Notes: generated by a model from the sequence alone, not told the origin. DNA of 64,000 bases from Agaricus subrufescens (GCA_029945375.1 CM057066.1:2108001-2172000); one strand, 5' to 3'; numbered from the stretch's first letter, positions 11,502-25,848 are shown. Made by a program: numbers and translations.

Positions 11502-14500
11502 TGAAAACTCCTAGGACTTGTATCTTTCCATGGATTTTTTCAGCTCTGCTATTGATCTCCTAGTTATCCCTGTAGCATCTCTCTCGCTGTAGCCTTATCT
11601 AAGTTTGTATCATAAATATAGCCTGTAATCACGGCTGTCGCCTGTTTCGGCCCTTAGAGCGAGGGGACGAGCTGTCAACCAACCTTTGGGACATGATCAA
11701 CCTCACTACCCGCGATAGTTCGGACATTCCAGTAACCAGGGTCCTAGAAACTCGGCATGTGATTAAATAATGCAGGTGGTTTCGCGAGCCTCGAGCGACC
11801 GTAAAATAATGACCTACTCATGACCAGTCTAACCCTGTTCAACTTCCCACAAGTCCCCCTGAGTATGAGATAAGTCAACCCAAACCACACTGATTGATAC
11901 ACATCTACTGTCGTGACTCTTGCCTAATTTCATGCAGTTATACCTTAAGAGTATTCCCGACGGGTTTGGATGGTTATCAGCGCCTCATACACCCTTCGTG
12001 CATGCTGCAACATGCATTTCGGTACATGAAGTTGAGGGTACAATACCGTCAGTATTTCCCAAGTGAAAGAATGCCAAGGAAGGGCCTTAATTCTTCACAC
12101 GTCGTGAGTGTCTGACAGCTTACCAGGACAGGAGGACTCGGTCCCGGCGACGCGTATTTAGAGATCAGCCTAAGAGATCGCTTGCTTAAACATTCCAGCT
12201 CACTTTCCTGCTCGATCCGTCCGACCCAGCTCGAGAAAGGACTTCGGTTCCATCCCGTTTCATGCGGTTATGTTTTCACGGAATGGAAAGGATCACTCCG
12301 GATTGAACGTCGGAAATCTTACGCCAGCTTCTTGTCCAGGTATTCCTCAACATCTGGCGATCCGGTGATATCAGTAACGAGACGAAATTTAGGGAATCTG
12401 CAACCATGCAAGAGGTAACTCTCAAGTATTTATGACTTTGTATCACTTGCTTACGGCTTCCTTCACTTTCAGTCCAATACTTCCGAAATAAATGATCCGA
12501 GCTCTCGCAATGTGCTTCTAGTCACGTACCGAGGGACACTGCAATCTACCCATGTCAGGCTAATACCAGGGTGAGGCATTCACATAATCATATTTCCGCC
12601 GAGCTGAACCAGCGATTACGATGCTTCCCAACTGTCAAAGTTTCCTCTGTCTCTCACCATCCACTTTTCCCTCTCCCATCCGCGGGCACGTTCTTTCGAA
12701 AATGATCTTGGTCCGTGGGATGCAGCATTATTTACCCTGTCATTCTTTGACTTTGGCACTGCCTTCCCTTCTTGCCTACCCTGCTGCGAAATCTCGCGAG
12801 CTCAGGCGCTTTCGGGTGAACCTGTCTGGCCACTGCATTCTGTTTCAGTACGGGTATCTTCCCTCTTCATTAAAACGAGAGAGACGGAGCCACAAACTTG
12901 GCCAAATTCCGTTGCAGCCAAATACTTCGTGTAGGAACCCTTACGCTTCTTTGTATTTTCAGACTTTCAGTACTGCTTATCGTCTAAGTACGGGGAGCCT
13001 CGGTCAGGAATTATACGAAGATGGTGCCACGACAGCCATGCCACCCTGTCTCCTCGGGAGAGCTCCACGGTCTCGCTCGTTTCATGACCCGGGACTTTTT
13101 CAGTTTGTGCTATCCCGAATTCCTGGCCTCCAGGCCCGAGGTCAATAGCCGCGTCTCGCCCATATCCAGCTGTTACCAACGTGTTTTGACCTATCTGCAA
13201 CTCACTGTCATTCATGACAATTCTCCAAATCGAATTAAGGAACCTACATGCCGTGCAGCATTCACGATTTTTCCACTCCATACCTTACATACAACCATAA
13301 CTGCTCGTCAATAATTGTTTTTCCTTATGCTTAACCAAAAAAGACATCATCAGGGACGCAGGTTAGAGTTCGCTGGCTCCTGTTGGATCCGCATGAGTTT
13401 ACAGGTTGCTCATCAAGGTACATACCAATCCATCAGCATGTTGTTTCTTTATGGGGATATTACTGTGTGCATTGTTATTTTTTTCAAAGTTCAGATCTAA
13501 CCTCATGAGGGTCACACACGACCCGAGTGGCGAGTATTTATGATGCCTTGGGGTGAGAAAATTTGTGGAGCATCAAGGAAGTTCTGTCTTTTTTTGTCGA
13601 AAACGAGTCGTTGCCTACAGAAGTACTTGACATTACACACGACTCTTTTAGCTCACCAGTATTGCGGACGTTGAGAATCCGAGTCGGTGACATAGAAGAT
13701 ACTGTAGAATGGACTTTTTCCATGTGCCCGACGAAAAAATCGGAAATCGAATTAAACACCGACCCGATGAAACTACCAGGAGTCGATCATCGGTCCTGCA
13801 AAGCAGTGACTTTGAAGGTCCAAATCGGAATAGAGTTTAGCCTGCGGTGCATAACGGTTCCTATATATGACATATTCCACGTTTTCGGTAGACGAGCAAA
13901 ACAGGAAATCTGACTGCGTTTCGTAACATCCTGGACTTGTCCTTAACGGTAATTGGATGTCCTCACGTCTGTCAAAAAAGCCCGCGAACCGACCAGTGAC
14001 TGACCCTTGTGGGAAAAAAGGGTGCATCAGACATATTACCAAAGGTTTTACGCTTTAGCGTCTACCTGAAGCTCGTATCTGGGGAAAGTATCAAACACAT
14101 AACTTTATGGCGCTCCTTCAGGGAAGCTATTCTAGCCAACTACGACGGGTAAAAACGGCTCCCAAACCTTGGAATGGTATCTGGGCAGTGCAGTTCCCCG
14201 TGATTTCCCGCTGCGCCCCGTTTTACTGGTTTTTGATTTGCACTAATTAGGCTCTACGTTCGTTAGTTCACATCGCTCCGTCATCAAGATAGATTGGTAC
14301 CCTAAAATACGTAGTGCTTGATGGCTCTTCACGGAATTCCAGCTGTGTGATAATTTCTGCCCTCTTCCTGCGTCTCTACAGAATCCGGTGGGGTGGCGTT
14401 TTTCAGAAACGACGGTAAAAATAGACTGACTACGATTCAACTCGAGATGGCGAACCTTAGCGAAGAAAGAAGTTCCGTTCGTCATCGCTTAGCCATATAA

Positions 14501-15908
14501 GCTTCGCCATTAATGAGAGGAGGCTCCTAATTGCGAGCCGGTTTCATTAATCTGGTCATGTCACAAAACTGGGGGTCTGGACTCCGGACCTCCAACGGCA
14601 ACAAATCATTCATTACACCTAGATTGGGCAATGTGGGCTCAATGAGGTCAACAATGACAAGAACATGGATTCTGCGGGTGCGCAGGTGCACCTGGTATTT
14701 CGGCTTAGCTCCGTTCTGAGTGTACAGGCATGCCTCACCCTGACAGGATGGCTACCGAAGACACGCCTTGATTGCTTCCTCCCCTCCCCTCCTCGATGCT
14801 TTCATTATTCATTTTTACACTTCCACCCTCGTTTCCTTATAGCTTATTAGGGTTCCAATTTCATATATTCCATACCACGCACACTACCTACTCTTAGTAC
14901 CATCTAATAGTATTAATATTGTGCTCATGGACGCGCGTTTCGCCTCCATATTCTTCTTCCCATGCCTCATGCACTACCCCTCACCCTTTCAAGCAGGATG
15001 AGATTGAGTCACTCGGGCCCATATTCCATTATTCACTTGCCTCTCATTTTTATCGTACGCTGTTGTACTCAAGGGTAGTGCTCAAGCAAGATACTCTGCT
15101 CTCCTTCGTGATATCGATCTCACCCAGTGTGACAGACGCCGGCACCTGTCAGTCCAACGGCCTGGTACGAGAGCACAACGGGTATGCCTCATAAGTGATG
15201 AAATAAATAAAGACAAATATACTTTTTCTCCCTTCGCTCTCACACAGGACTTCGTGGGATCACAGAAAAATGGTTAGATGTGCCCCCTTTGAAGTGAAGC
15301 ATCTATAAACGCGACAAAGTTTTGCGCTATGTCGAAATCACCTTGGTGAGTCCAAATTGGGCAGGTCCATTACTATATCGCATTTTCCATGATTATCTTT
15401 GATTGATTGATCAATCGATTTACTTCTACCTTGACAAAGCGCTTGATCTTGCAGCCGAAAAGTACAAATGTACAAATGGATTTAATAACGTGAGGAATCA
15501 TCATTGTATTAATGTGTAAAAGTCGGCAAGTAGTGAGCATGTGTCAAAGGAAAAGTAGTGACACAATGTAACATGAATTGAAACAATGGCATTTTGGCAT
15601 TGTTAAATTTTTGACCTATTAATTTTTATTTTACAAGATAAGTTGGTGAGAAACTGTAAAAACCCGGGTGGTGAGATATCAAAAGGTTCAGGCGAAGCTG
15701 GTAAGTGTGAGGAACAGCAATGGAGGCAAAGAACGGCGGTACCGAAATAGCAAGCACGCATATTAAACAATGACAAGTGCGTTAGAAAAGGTAGAGGGGA
15801 AAAGGGACAAGCAAGAATATAGAAAGGAAGGAAAACCAACAAGATGATATGAGAGACAATCCAATCGTACTCGACCACGACACGTAAATGATGCAAAAAG
15901 ACACTCCT
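11502..15908. other. 4.4 kb intergenic, no gene recognised
   Basis: This is the largest gene-free stretch on the left side. Open frames such as 12621-13148 (175 codons, plus) have no recognisable domain, signal or splice-supported extension and look like chance. The stretch 14750-14880 is strongly pyrimidine-rich (CTCCCCTCCCCTCCTC) and could be a promoter of an unrecognised transcript. Bases 15600-15908 are probably the 3' UTR of NAP1 on the minus strand. Confidence 0.4.
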
Positions 15909-17327
15909 TTACTGTTGTTTGCAGTCTTCAGGATTTACTTTCGGACCCTTCGACCCTTGACGACGCTTGTTCCCGTCCAATACCTAACATTCAGGACTAT
16001 CAGTTTTCATTATGTTCAAAATACCGCTAAAACAAATCTGACTCACCTCGTCGTCATCGTCATCGTCATCCTCGTCGCCTTCATCATCGTCATCTTCATC
16101 AGTATCAACAAAATCATCATCATCATCGTCCATCATATCATATTCTAGGGCTTTGCCGGTGAAGTAATCAACGGCACGGGGGATGATCTTGTCCTTGAAG
16201 TCTTCTCCAAGCTGGTAGTCAAGCTCCAGTTTTTCCTCGGCCTCATCAGCTTCGTCTTCCGAGAGCTCAGCAAGGATTTCCTCGGACAAGGGCTTAGGAG
16301 GCGAAAAGAAGTTGAAAAAAGATTCCGTTGGATGTGCCTTACGAATAAGGCGAGTGCGGTTGGTGGCTTGCATAACCGTTAGGTGTGGTTCGGATCGCAC
16401 GATTGCAATTTACGGCTCACTTTTATTACGCTGCTTTCTGATTTCAAATTCCCTCGTCAGGTCCTTGCCTTCTTTCCACTTGATTTCGGTACCAACGGCA
16501 CAGTCATAGATAAAGTCGCCGCTATAACCGACCTCTTGTTGGTAAATGTATGTTTTCGTAAGAGTCTCATTCGTAAAGTACTCGTTAGGCGAGAAGTCAA
16601 AGAAGAGTTTGTATCCTGGCTTTCCATCGTGTTCGGTGGGATCATTGAGGTACTCATATCTGATATCGATAAGATGTTTAAGGGCACCTTCGTCACGATC
16701 GGTTATCAAATCGGACAGTCCAACGTGATTCCGTAAGGCCGTAAGCCAAAATTCGGGAATTGCGGTGGCTGTTGGGGCCGGTTCAGTGGGGATTGGGGTA
16801 TAAGTCTCACTATCTTTGATAGAGTACTTGGTCCCCACTTCCACTTCTTCGACGGTCGGGGCTTCTTTGCCGAGGATGATAGCGCTACGGCGTTTGTACA
16901 AGGGCGTACTCAACTCGAGATACTGGAGCCGAAATGAGTACGCGTTGAACGGTAGATTGAGCGGACGAACCTTTTTTTCCAGCTCTGTGATTTCGCGTTT
17001 GAGTTTAGCCTGGAGTTCATCCTGTTTGGTCTGGATACCCTTGAGAGCCTCGAGGCTCTGCTTGACCTCAAGCGGGAGGCCCTCGATGTAGTTTGAGCTC
17101 TTTCCGATGAGGCCTGCGAGTTTTCCTTGAATCATGCCTAGCAAATGTGCACGGGTTGCGGAGAGATCTGGTTCAATGTTCTCACCATCTTCCTGCTCGT
17201 TGGCTTCGGCGATGTCTGGCACCGTCGGTCTCGAAAGGCCCAGCGAGATGGGTGCCTGGTTGAGGGGCGTGTTCTGCGGGGTGGGCGCGGCGATGTCCTG
17301 GTCAGCGATGGGGACGTTCGACGACAT
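15909..17327 (-). CDS. NAP1: Nucleosome assembly protein 1 (histone chaperone)
   Basis: Three exons on the minus strand: 17327-16421, 16366-16047 and 15983-15909, giving 433 aa. NAP1 shuttles H2A-H2B to chromatin and takes part in nucleosome assembly and mitotic control. Seen here: a long dimerisation helix (about residues 55-120), [35 protein letters not shown], the core [16 protein letters not shown], and [20 protein letters not shown]. After that come a very acidic tail (runs of Asp/Glu near residues 385-409) and the fungal C-terminus PEDCKQQ. Every family landmark is present and the length is typical. The start chosen is the MSSNVP methionine; another ATG five codons upstream (17342) is equally open. 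The final exon codes only 24 residues. Confidence 0.95.
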
Positions 17328-20200
17328 TCTGGGAGAAAGCAAAAAACGACAAAACGTGCAATCAGATCCCGCTTACTCAAATCCCGTCGGAGTTTCGGCC
17401 CCCTCCGGCCCTCTCCCGGCCCATTCCCCGGCCCCTCCGACCCATTTGTTGGAAAACCTTATCATGCACGCGGACGCCGTCCGTCAACCCTGATGCAAAT
17501 AATCGTCTTATTTACAGCGGATGGCCGGAACGGTCGAACCCAAACTCTATAGCTTGTGTTGAATCCGAGGCTCTCATAACATTGTCCGTGCTTTAGCAGT
17601 GCGGTATATAGTAGGTGTCCGTTGCAATTAAGACTGCTATTTTTTTCTTGCCGGCTTTCTGCCCCTACTCCTGAGCTAGAGCATCAACACATCTTATATA
17701 CTGTTCGTCCGTTCTTAGCGCTCAGAGATCAGATTTTCTCTACCCGCGAATCACTTTCGGATGTAACCACTGAAAAAAATTCCGGAGAAACAAACGGTGA
17801 CTCTGAGAGCTTCTCTTCGACTGACCGTCTCTAAATCAACATGAGACCCAACATCGCCGCTGAGGACCAAGAAAAATTCATATGCTTGTATGTACATCCA
17901 TCTTACAAAGTTACCCGAAATACTTACCAGCGATCAGTTAGGCGGATTACAGGCGAGCAAAAAAGGGTTCTATCTCCCGCCTGGCATACATATACGTTAG
18001 CTACCATTTCACTCAGAGCTTGATCTTTAATCTTACAAGTGAAAAAATTCCGATTTTGGCCTGCCTCACAGCCGCAACGTACCTATTTTAAAAATCCCAC
18101 TTACAGTTATGCATCCTAAAATGAGCAGCGGCCGAGCAGCACGGTTGGTGGACACTTGGGGAAAACCCACTGCACTGAAGGCTAACCCTAGATTCTAGCG
18201 AAGACGCTTTATAAGAGAAAGGCTTCTTTCCTGGAATTGCTGTTAATCACATTTCCTCCGATCAAATGTGTGTAACCAAGGCCGGCGCCTGGAGCGAGTG
18301 GTATGAATTCCTAGGCTTTTTATAAGCTGTTCCATTTATTCCATTTCGCGAAAAAGTCTCTCTGGCTCTAGAATGATGAACGCTAAATGCGTCTCATCGT
18401 CATGTGATAGTAATCCATAATTAGCTCGCCTAAGGTCAAGTACCCATAAATGCCCAGAATACCGGCGGATAAGTTATTTCTTTTTGTCATTTTGATCGTC
18501 ATAAGCGTTCTGTCAAAGAAGGTGTTCAGGAGAGTTCCCCTGTCCGATTCGATATGAGATAAAACTCGGGATCTCGATAAATGCTTCTTTTCCGCGGGCC
18601 TTTCGAGAAAGAATCCTAAAAAAAGACTTTCTGTCGAGGCCGTTCGCCACTCAGGCGCGTGGTTGATAGTATTACCAAGATATAACTTGGCGAAGCCGTG
18701 CTTTTAATGTATGGCTACGTGAACAAGGGTTGGCCAAGAAAGTAAACATTTGAACTGTTATAAGTGGGTTGCAAAGACAGTACTGATACTGTCCGCTATA
18801 AAGCAGCGTGAGAAGTTACCTCTTGCCCGTTTCTAAACCCGTGAGGTTCGTCACGCCTCTCCCGCGAATAGCGCAAGAATGAATATTTTCACGAGTTCTT
18901 AGCAAAGTCCCGGCTTCAAACATTGACATTCTTCGTTCTTAACGCAGCGGTTAACGCTTGCACTTTGCTTGGTAAGTATAGCATGAAGTCTTGCGGGCCA
19001 ACACATCTACAGTGCATCGAGACAGTTTTAGAGGCCTCAATAATTAAAACATAGCCCACGTGAATTTCGTCTATCGTAAACAGACCAAAGGTTGGGATCA
19101 CTCAGTAGTATATCGGACTCTCTGTGAGAGAAGAAGTATAGTGGAGGGACATGGTCTAGTTGCCGGTGACTTCGGTGCCTTTACAAAGATTACCATAATA
19201 CCCAGCGGCGAGGTCGACATTCCGGGTAATGCTTTTGCCTACAGGGGGAGGAAGGAATCCAAAAAACCCCCAAGCTTGAGTGACCTTAAACTTTTGTTCA
19301 GAGATGGGATCTGGGGACCGCTGAGATCCATTTTTGTGAAGGGTCTTACCCTTAAGTAAGCGTGTGATTCTTTTCTTCTTTGGCGATTAATACTTTTATT
19401 GGGAGACAAAGAAATTTAGGAAAATTCGAATGGGTGATTGGACGGCGTTTGAAATATCGACGACCCTTCGCGCAACCTAGGTGATTCTCTCTCTCTCCTT
19501 GCCAGGAGGTAGAGGATGCCGATTCGAAGTGTAATGAGTGAAAATGGCAAGTAAAGGGGACCGACCCTGTTTGTACATTAAACCTTGGCAATCCTATTTC
19601 CAAGACTCCGGCCGCTTAGTGATTTCTCGATCGAATGTAGAAAGAAAAATACGCGAGCGCCTGGCTGAATGCATGCATATCTTAGCGATTCGAGCCACCA
19701 ATGCACTGGGATCCCTGACCTAGTCAGACTGGTGGGGCCCAAATTTCCTGCGGCGGAGTCTACCTGATTTGGCGCCGAAGCAATCGATCACCCGAAACAG
19801 GAATTTCGTGAATCGCAGTTGAGGATAACAAATTCACACCGAAATTGTTGGTCAGCTGTCCGGGGAAGGTTTCCTAAGATGTTATACATCGGGGCATGAG
19901 GGGGGGTTGCTTGGACCAAATCGTGATTTTATCCCAAGAAATAATCCAGCTCCAATTTAATTTTTTTTAAAAATTGAAACGTCCGGGAGTCGATCGGGAG
20001 GAAAAAACCGGCCAACGGGCAACAACACACGACCACATACAAACGCAAGGTGGGCACGCTTTGGGACGAAGCGAGTAGCCTCTTCCAAAATTACATCACG
20101 CCTTTAATTCCATACCCTCTTTTCAACGCCGCCTTGGAGGTTTTGAGCCCTGCTGCCCCGTCTTCTCTGCTTGCTTCCTCGTTGTCTGTAGTTCAAGGCT
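17328..20200. other. 2.9 kb intergenic, no gene recognised
   Basis: The first 150 bp are the NAP1 promoter. Nothing beyond it has coding character: frames are under 100 codons and lack motifs. Bases 20040-20200 are the pyrimidine-rich leader of the Zn-cluster gene. Confidence 0.45.
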
Positions 20201-21918
20201 ATGCCATATACTCCATACGAAAACTCCTTTGATTCCGAAGAACCCACCCCGAACGCATTCATGTATGTTTCGCAGCAGCAGCAGCAGCAGCATTCTCCAC
20301 AATCGCTCTATCCGACCACGGTCAACGACTCTCCGCAGGGTTGGCCGCCATATGACCAGACCTTACTGCCACCTTTCCAATCCCAGCCACTTCCGTACCG
20401 TGCCTTTCCTGCTGCCGCTCCGTACCCCACCCCACGGCTTACTTCCCCACTCAACACCGGTGGCGGTATGTCCGCCGCCAGCATGTCTCGTCTCAGCCTC
20501 GCCGGCTCTCTTGACCCTGCCACTGGGATATTTTATCGGACACCCGAGCATCCTCGCCTACGGACGGCTCAGGCCTGTGAGAAATGCCGTACACGAAAGG
20601 CAAAGGTATGTCTATCCCAGGATTTAACCATGGCGGGATGGCTTGCTAACCTCTACAACGTGTTTACTCTCGATCTGATCTGACGGTCCTCTAGTGCAGC
20701 GGTGATCACCCCGCTTGCAAACGGTGTATCAATCGCGGCCTAGTCTGCGAGTACGCAAAAGAAGGAAGGGTTCGTGGACCGAATAAAGTCAAAACCTCCA
20801 CCGCCAGTACTTCATCGATGAAGACCGCTACCTCTTCCACGGCCTCCGACCCTGAACATAGTGGGAGGACTTCGAGTGTTGCCAGTAGCGTAGGATCTGC
20901 TGAACACAGCGAAACGTCCACATACACAGGCGATACAAGTGAGACACTCGAGTCCTCCGTCCACTCCAACGAAGGATCTCCCGTATCTCCCTCTCCAACC
21001 CGCTCAGAGGCTCTCAAATTACATTCTCCATCCGCCCTGGGCTTCTCCCCAATGTCTCAGCATCAGCAACACCAGACTTCACCGCATATAGGGACTTTAT
21101 CTCAAGAGTTCTACTCCCTGACGAATTCCTCGACTCAGTCAGAGCCTTGTTCAAGGCGCAGTTCCGTGTCTGCTGTTGCCATAGGCCTAGCAGATCATCG
21201 CGCCTCTCGCTCGCATACTACACACCCGGGACTCGATGTCGGCCAATGGCAGCAAGACCTCATGACTGGAGGACACCAAGCCGGGTGGGCGGATCAACAG
21301 CCAGCTACTGGCCTTAATATTAACGGAATCGGGCCGGAATTGGGGATAGACCTTCACGACCCGCGACGTCAATACGAACGACAGAGGATGATCCAGCAAC
21401 AACGATCGTATCTGCAGGAGCAAAGGAGGTTTGCTATGCAATTCCAACATCGTCAAATACACAATTCCTCCAACGGGTTTGATTATCCTCAGGCACAAGC
21501 TTTGCCGCCTCATCAGCACCTCTCTCTTTCTTTGTTACCTCACCAACAACCGCAAGGCATGGGCGGCGGAATGAACGTATATCAGCCACAACAGCATGCA
21601 CCCTTTTCACCAAACGGGGAATACGTGCCTCCAACACGGGGCGTAGAGTATTCCAATGGAACATATCCCGTACTATCCCAGGGTTTCCCAGGCCAAATTG
21701 ACGGAACGATAGGGCGTGAGGAAGGAGATCAAGGGCCTTTCATAGGTATGGAAGAAAGCGAACAAGATCTGCACCCCTCGTTATCTAGGGCTGGAAGAAG
21801 GATGGAATCTGTTTCTGATGAGAGATCTAGGAGTGAAGATATGATAGGAGATTATGCAGGAGATATGAGTCGAATGGGGGGGATGGAAGAGAGTAATGAT
21901 CGATCCGGTTGGGCATAA
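20201..21918 (+). CDS. Zn2Cys6 fungal-type transcription factor
   Basis: Two exons, 20201-20605 and 20695-21918, give 542 aa. The zinc cluster is at about residues 128-155: C-x2-C-x6-C-x6-C-x2-C-x6-C with the basic loop RTRKAK, read across the single intron (89 bp, GTATGT...CTAG). This is the Gal4-type binuclear zinc DNA-binding domain. The protein begins with a Gln tract encoded by repeated CAG near 20276, then a Pro/Tyr-rich segment. The C-terminal part is Ser/Thr-rich and later Gln/His-rich, consistent with low-complexity activation regions. No fungal-specific middle homology domain (Fungal_trans) is visible. The zinc cluster lies deep inside the protein rather than near the N-terminus, as in several basidiomycete regulators. 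Target genes cannot be inferred. Confidence 0.92.
20276..20293 (+). repeat. CAG microsatellite in coding sequence
   Basis: Six consecutive CAG codons encode a Gln tract near residue 26 of the Zn2Cys6 protein. Such tracts vary in length between strains. Confidence 0.8.
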
Positions 21919-24900
21919 AATTTTTTTGTTCTTTCTTTTGTTTCTTTCTCCTTTTCTTCTTCTTTGATCTCCTTTGATCAACGTACCTGTCCTCATTTTC
22001 GTTGGCTTGATTGCAGCAGTATGTTTCATGTTATTCCTGATCTTATGCTGGAGTTATGCTTTCTTTCGTCTTTCGTCCTTTTTTTCTTGTTTGGCACGCC
22101 CTACGCTTTAGATGAGTAGGTTTTAGAATGTATCAGTGTTTTGTCCCGCTACTGATGTATATCTTGTCTTTTACTGTTCATGTCAAACCAATTTCTAGAA
22201 CCGAATTATCAGTATTATGCCTTTAGTATGATAAGGGCCCGTACTCGCCTCGTTAATGTCGGTCCGACCACTCAATCTTACAGTCGGCGATCCTGTTAGT
22301 ATTGTCAAACCGAAAGATACATAGGGTGGATCAAATTCTTACCATTTTCCGTTGTATGCGGAGCGCGAGTTTCTAGTTCAGTGGGGCATCGCATCCGTGG
22401 GGTTTGGCAGGAGGTACACGGTTTCTAGAACGTGAAGGGACAATCACCGAATGCGGACTATTCGTTGTTGGGTAGAGTTTGTCCCGCTGGAGCACTTTTG
22501 AAGACTGACATGGAATACCGCTGAGTTGGTGCACTCTCCATGGAGGTAGATCTTTTCTTGAGCGTTTGAGGCCACTAGACGGATGTGTATGTGACGAAAG
22601 TTGTTCGAAAAGGTCCGTATATGCATTGTCACGGTCGCTGAAAACTTATCATTGATCTCCGATTGTGACTTGCTGACATGTCTAGCATCAGACCTCCGCT
22701 CATCTACTAAGAGCAAGCTAGAGGACCAACATTTCTGAAAGTATTCCACACACAAAATAGACTAAGATACTAACAGTGCGGAAATGATTCAGGCCGCTGT
22801 TCACGGCGGTAGGATGATGGATGCTTAAAATGCTTTGTGAGGTTGACTAAGACTGTAGTCGCAAAAAGAAGCATATATCTTCGTACCTGATTCTGGGACA
22901 ACGCTTTTGAGCAGAGTAACCTGCTCCCGAAATGACAGCGATTCACAAATCATGGTCAGGTGGAATAATTGCCTTTCCATAATTTCCAGCACTGACTAAT
23001 CTGGTATGTTTGCAAGTTTATGCTGCCGAAGACGGAAAACGATGAGATGTTCCTGAGTCCCTGGACTAAACCTCGGCCATCACTTAGCTCGACGACAGTA
23101 TTAGACGCAACGTAGCCTCGAGGATATGCGGGTGACGCACCATGGACATTTCCTCAAGTCACCAACGTGGAGAAGTGCCATCAGGCGCGTAGTTCTCCGT
23201 CGTATCGTCGAGAAGGCCTCAGTAGTTCTGCCGCGATTTAGTTGACTATCCAGCATGTTGGTCTCCATACGCCACTCTTGATATTATTTGAAGTTTGCTT
23301 CGTATTCGAAATTTGGGGCCACCTCTCCGCATTCCCAATCCTAGAGTGAAAGGTAAATAGACTCTGTATTGTACTCCTCATAGAAGCCGAGAGAGGAAAG
23401 AAAAATGCGCAAAGTAGAGAGTGATTTCCCGCGATGATTTAAGCCTCGTTTCGTAAACTCAATCCGGGCATGAGAGACCCCATGGTCCGGTATTCGGTGT
23501 GGAATGAGGGGTCGAACGTAATGATAACGGTGGGCAGTCGTCTTGCATCTGGGTACCCTTTACTTAACACTGTTCCCAATTGGGAACGGAGCTGCTTCTG
23601 ATGTGCAAAAATTGCCCTTGATTCACTGCTGAGTCGAATCCCCGATCAGATGGTTGGAATGCTTGAACAACGCAAACTGGAGTGAGTTTTCCATTGTGAG
23701 ACTGTTTGGAACAAAGAACGCCCAATTCATCGCAGGTAGGTATACTCAAATTTATGGAATCATAAATTGAGACGCCTGAATGAGTGGCGCCGTTAGGATG
23801 GCGATAGATTCTCTGAGGACTGGGACCTAGAGGGGGGGCTAAATCAGAAGCCCAATAAAGGGGAAATGCGTCGGGCGTATCGCGGTGTACAGGCCGCTGA
23901 GATGCAGGTCGCCACAGTCAACGGAGTAAGCAAGCGTGGTTTTGTTGATGACGAATCAAAGATCTCTGATGCCTAGTTCCATAGTTCCGGGTGGACGTTA
24001 AGTGGTGTCCTCCGTGGAGATGACAGCCACGGTCAAGCAAGGCAATGGCGAGATCTCAATCAAACTATGCACCAGAGTCAACGCCGAGAAAGAAGCAAAC
24101 GCATAGATGGGAGTCCGGAGTGCCAGTGGTTCTTCGGTGAAGCAGGTTGTGGGGTAAGTGACATTCATTGCCGAAATCCCCGCCGAGTTGTACGGGGAAA
24201 GCAGAGAAGCAGAAAACGACGGAGCGGTAGAAGCCCGCTACTCAGACCCTCTGCCCAAGAAGGAGCTGGAATGACAAACTGTCATGGATTTCAAAAGTCC
24301 GTTTTCTCGCTGCGCAGTTCAAGGCGAAACAAGACCTGCCTTGCACATTTCGTTGAATATTCGCACGTGTGATATTATTACCTAATATCCGTTGATGCCA
24401 TATGAGAGCATCTCCTGCAGATCCTGTATCACCAAAAAGTCCGCTTGATTCACGCAAAAATCGCGATGCTGAAGAGCCAGTAAGTGTGATTTCTTTATCA
24501 TATTGAAGTGTCTGATTAGGAAGCCCCAGTGTCCATTGTGGAAGTAGGTCAAGAGGCAGGAGCAGAGAGCAGAGGGGCGAGGAGGACGGGGACGAACCAC
24601 GAAGTGTCGAGATAGCGAATACAAAGGTAGGAGCGAGGCAAGAAGAACAAGGGAGATGAAGATATATAATTCCAACAATAGGGTGTTCATATATTTGAGG
24701 AAGAGGGTCCAAGCGTCGAGTGCGGATGTCACCCACGAGTGAAATATAGAGTTATGCGCCCGAGTCTTTAAGTAGTCGCGCCTTGCAATTTTTTTTAGGT
24801 GACCTGGTAGACGAAGAACAAGCGCATCGACCTGAAAATTATCTTGGAGGATAGCTGGCCACTGTCAGCTCGTAACTGTTGCAATAATGGAACAGTAGAG

Positions 24901-25848
24901 CAATATCCGGCGATACTCTGTCACAAACATACCTATGTGCTACAATCTTCAGGTTGGCGATGGTGATGGTCCATGTTCAAGAAACAAGTGTGGTTGCATG
25001 ATTTTCCGCGCCTATTCCGTTTTTTTTCGTGCAGATTGGTTCCTAGAGCTGATCACCCGACCATGCCGAGCGTCGCCGACGTGCCGTTCCTAAGATATCA
25101 ATACGAGTGAATTGCACAGCCCATCTGAGCCTCAATATTCTCAGCCTGGCCGAGATGATCTAAGTTATCCACTGCCATCTAGTTGCCTCCTCGACGGCAC
25201 TCCTGTCTTGTTATATTACTAAAAAGGCGTGATCGTCCTCCTTTGAAAGTTCTATGACTAAAAGTGGTCTCGCTCCATGAAATAATCCATGAATGTTGAC
25301 TGAATTACCTTTGCCGATCCAGATAAGACCACTAATTACACTCTTGAACGAAAAATCTTTCACCAAAAATCAACAAAGAGTGCAAGGATCCTTCATACGT
25401 GCAACATCGGGGGAAGAGGTGCTTGCCAAAGACTCCTTAACGCCGCTGAAGTTCTGGAGCATCAGTCATGGTGTTACGGGGCATCTCCTTACCATGATCA
25501 AGCGCTATAGGCTCCGATGTTACTTTTCCCGGCCTTCCCCGGCCGATAAAAATTTTATCCTTCCTGACTACTACACCTCAATACTTTCAAAGGCTCATTC
25601 TACAATCGAAATCAGCTTGGTTGACTTGTATCTCTTGCCCATATTCCCTTCACATACCGATGGACGGACGATATGCGACCTTCTCCCGGTGATCGGCGTC
25701 TTTTCTATTTATAGAGCTCCTCTCGCACAATGTGCGATTCTGAAATCTGAGCCACACGTCTATTTGGCAATGTCAATTCGGACAAACACCGCTCCTCTCT
25801 AGTCCACTGACAGTCAGAATTCTCACATCAACACCTTTATCGCGTACA
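21919..25848. other. 3.9 kb intergenic, no gene recognised
   Basis: Poly-pyrimidine 3' flank of the Zn-cluster gene, then sequence with no recognised gene. A 169-codon open frame at 25293-25802 (plus) and overlapping minus frames at 24242-24736 have no family signature. The minus frame from 24732 has one hydrophobic segment, but no supporting splice or promoter pattern. A perfect 16-bp palindrome is at 23572-23587. Confidence 0.4.

Noticed and set aside
12621..13148. 175-codon open frame on the plus strand
   Set aside because: No recognisable motif; overlaps a minus-strand frame of similar quality; no promoter or intron pattern.
16312..16736. Plus-strand frames opposite NAP1
   Set aside because: Antisense shadows of the NAP1 coding sequence, which has clear family landmarks.
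24382..24732. Minus-strand frame with one hydrophobic segment, possible small membrane protein
   Set aside because: An overlapping frame of equal length exists in another phase, and nothing beyond the hydrophobic stretch supports a gene.
25293..25802. 169-codon open frame on the plus strand
   Set aside because: No domain, signal peptide or family motif; low-information composition and no splice extension. Long frames of this size occur by chance in 4 kb of gene-free sequence.
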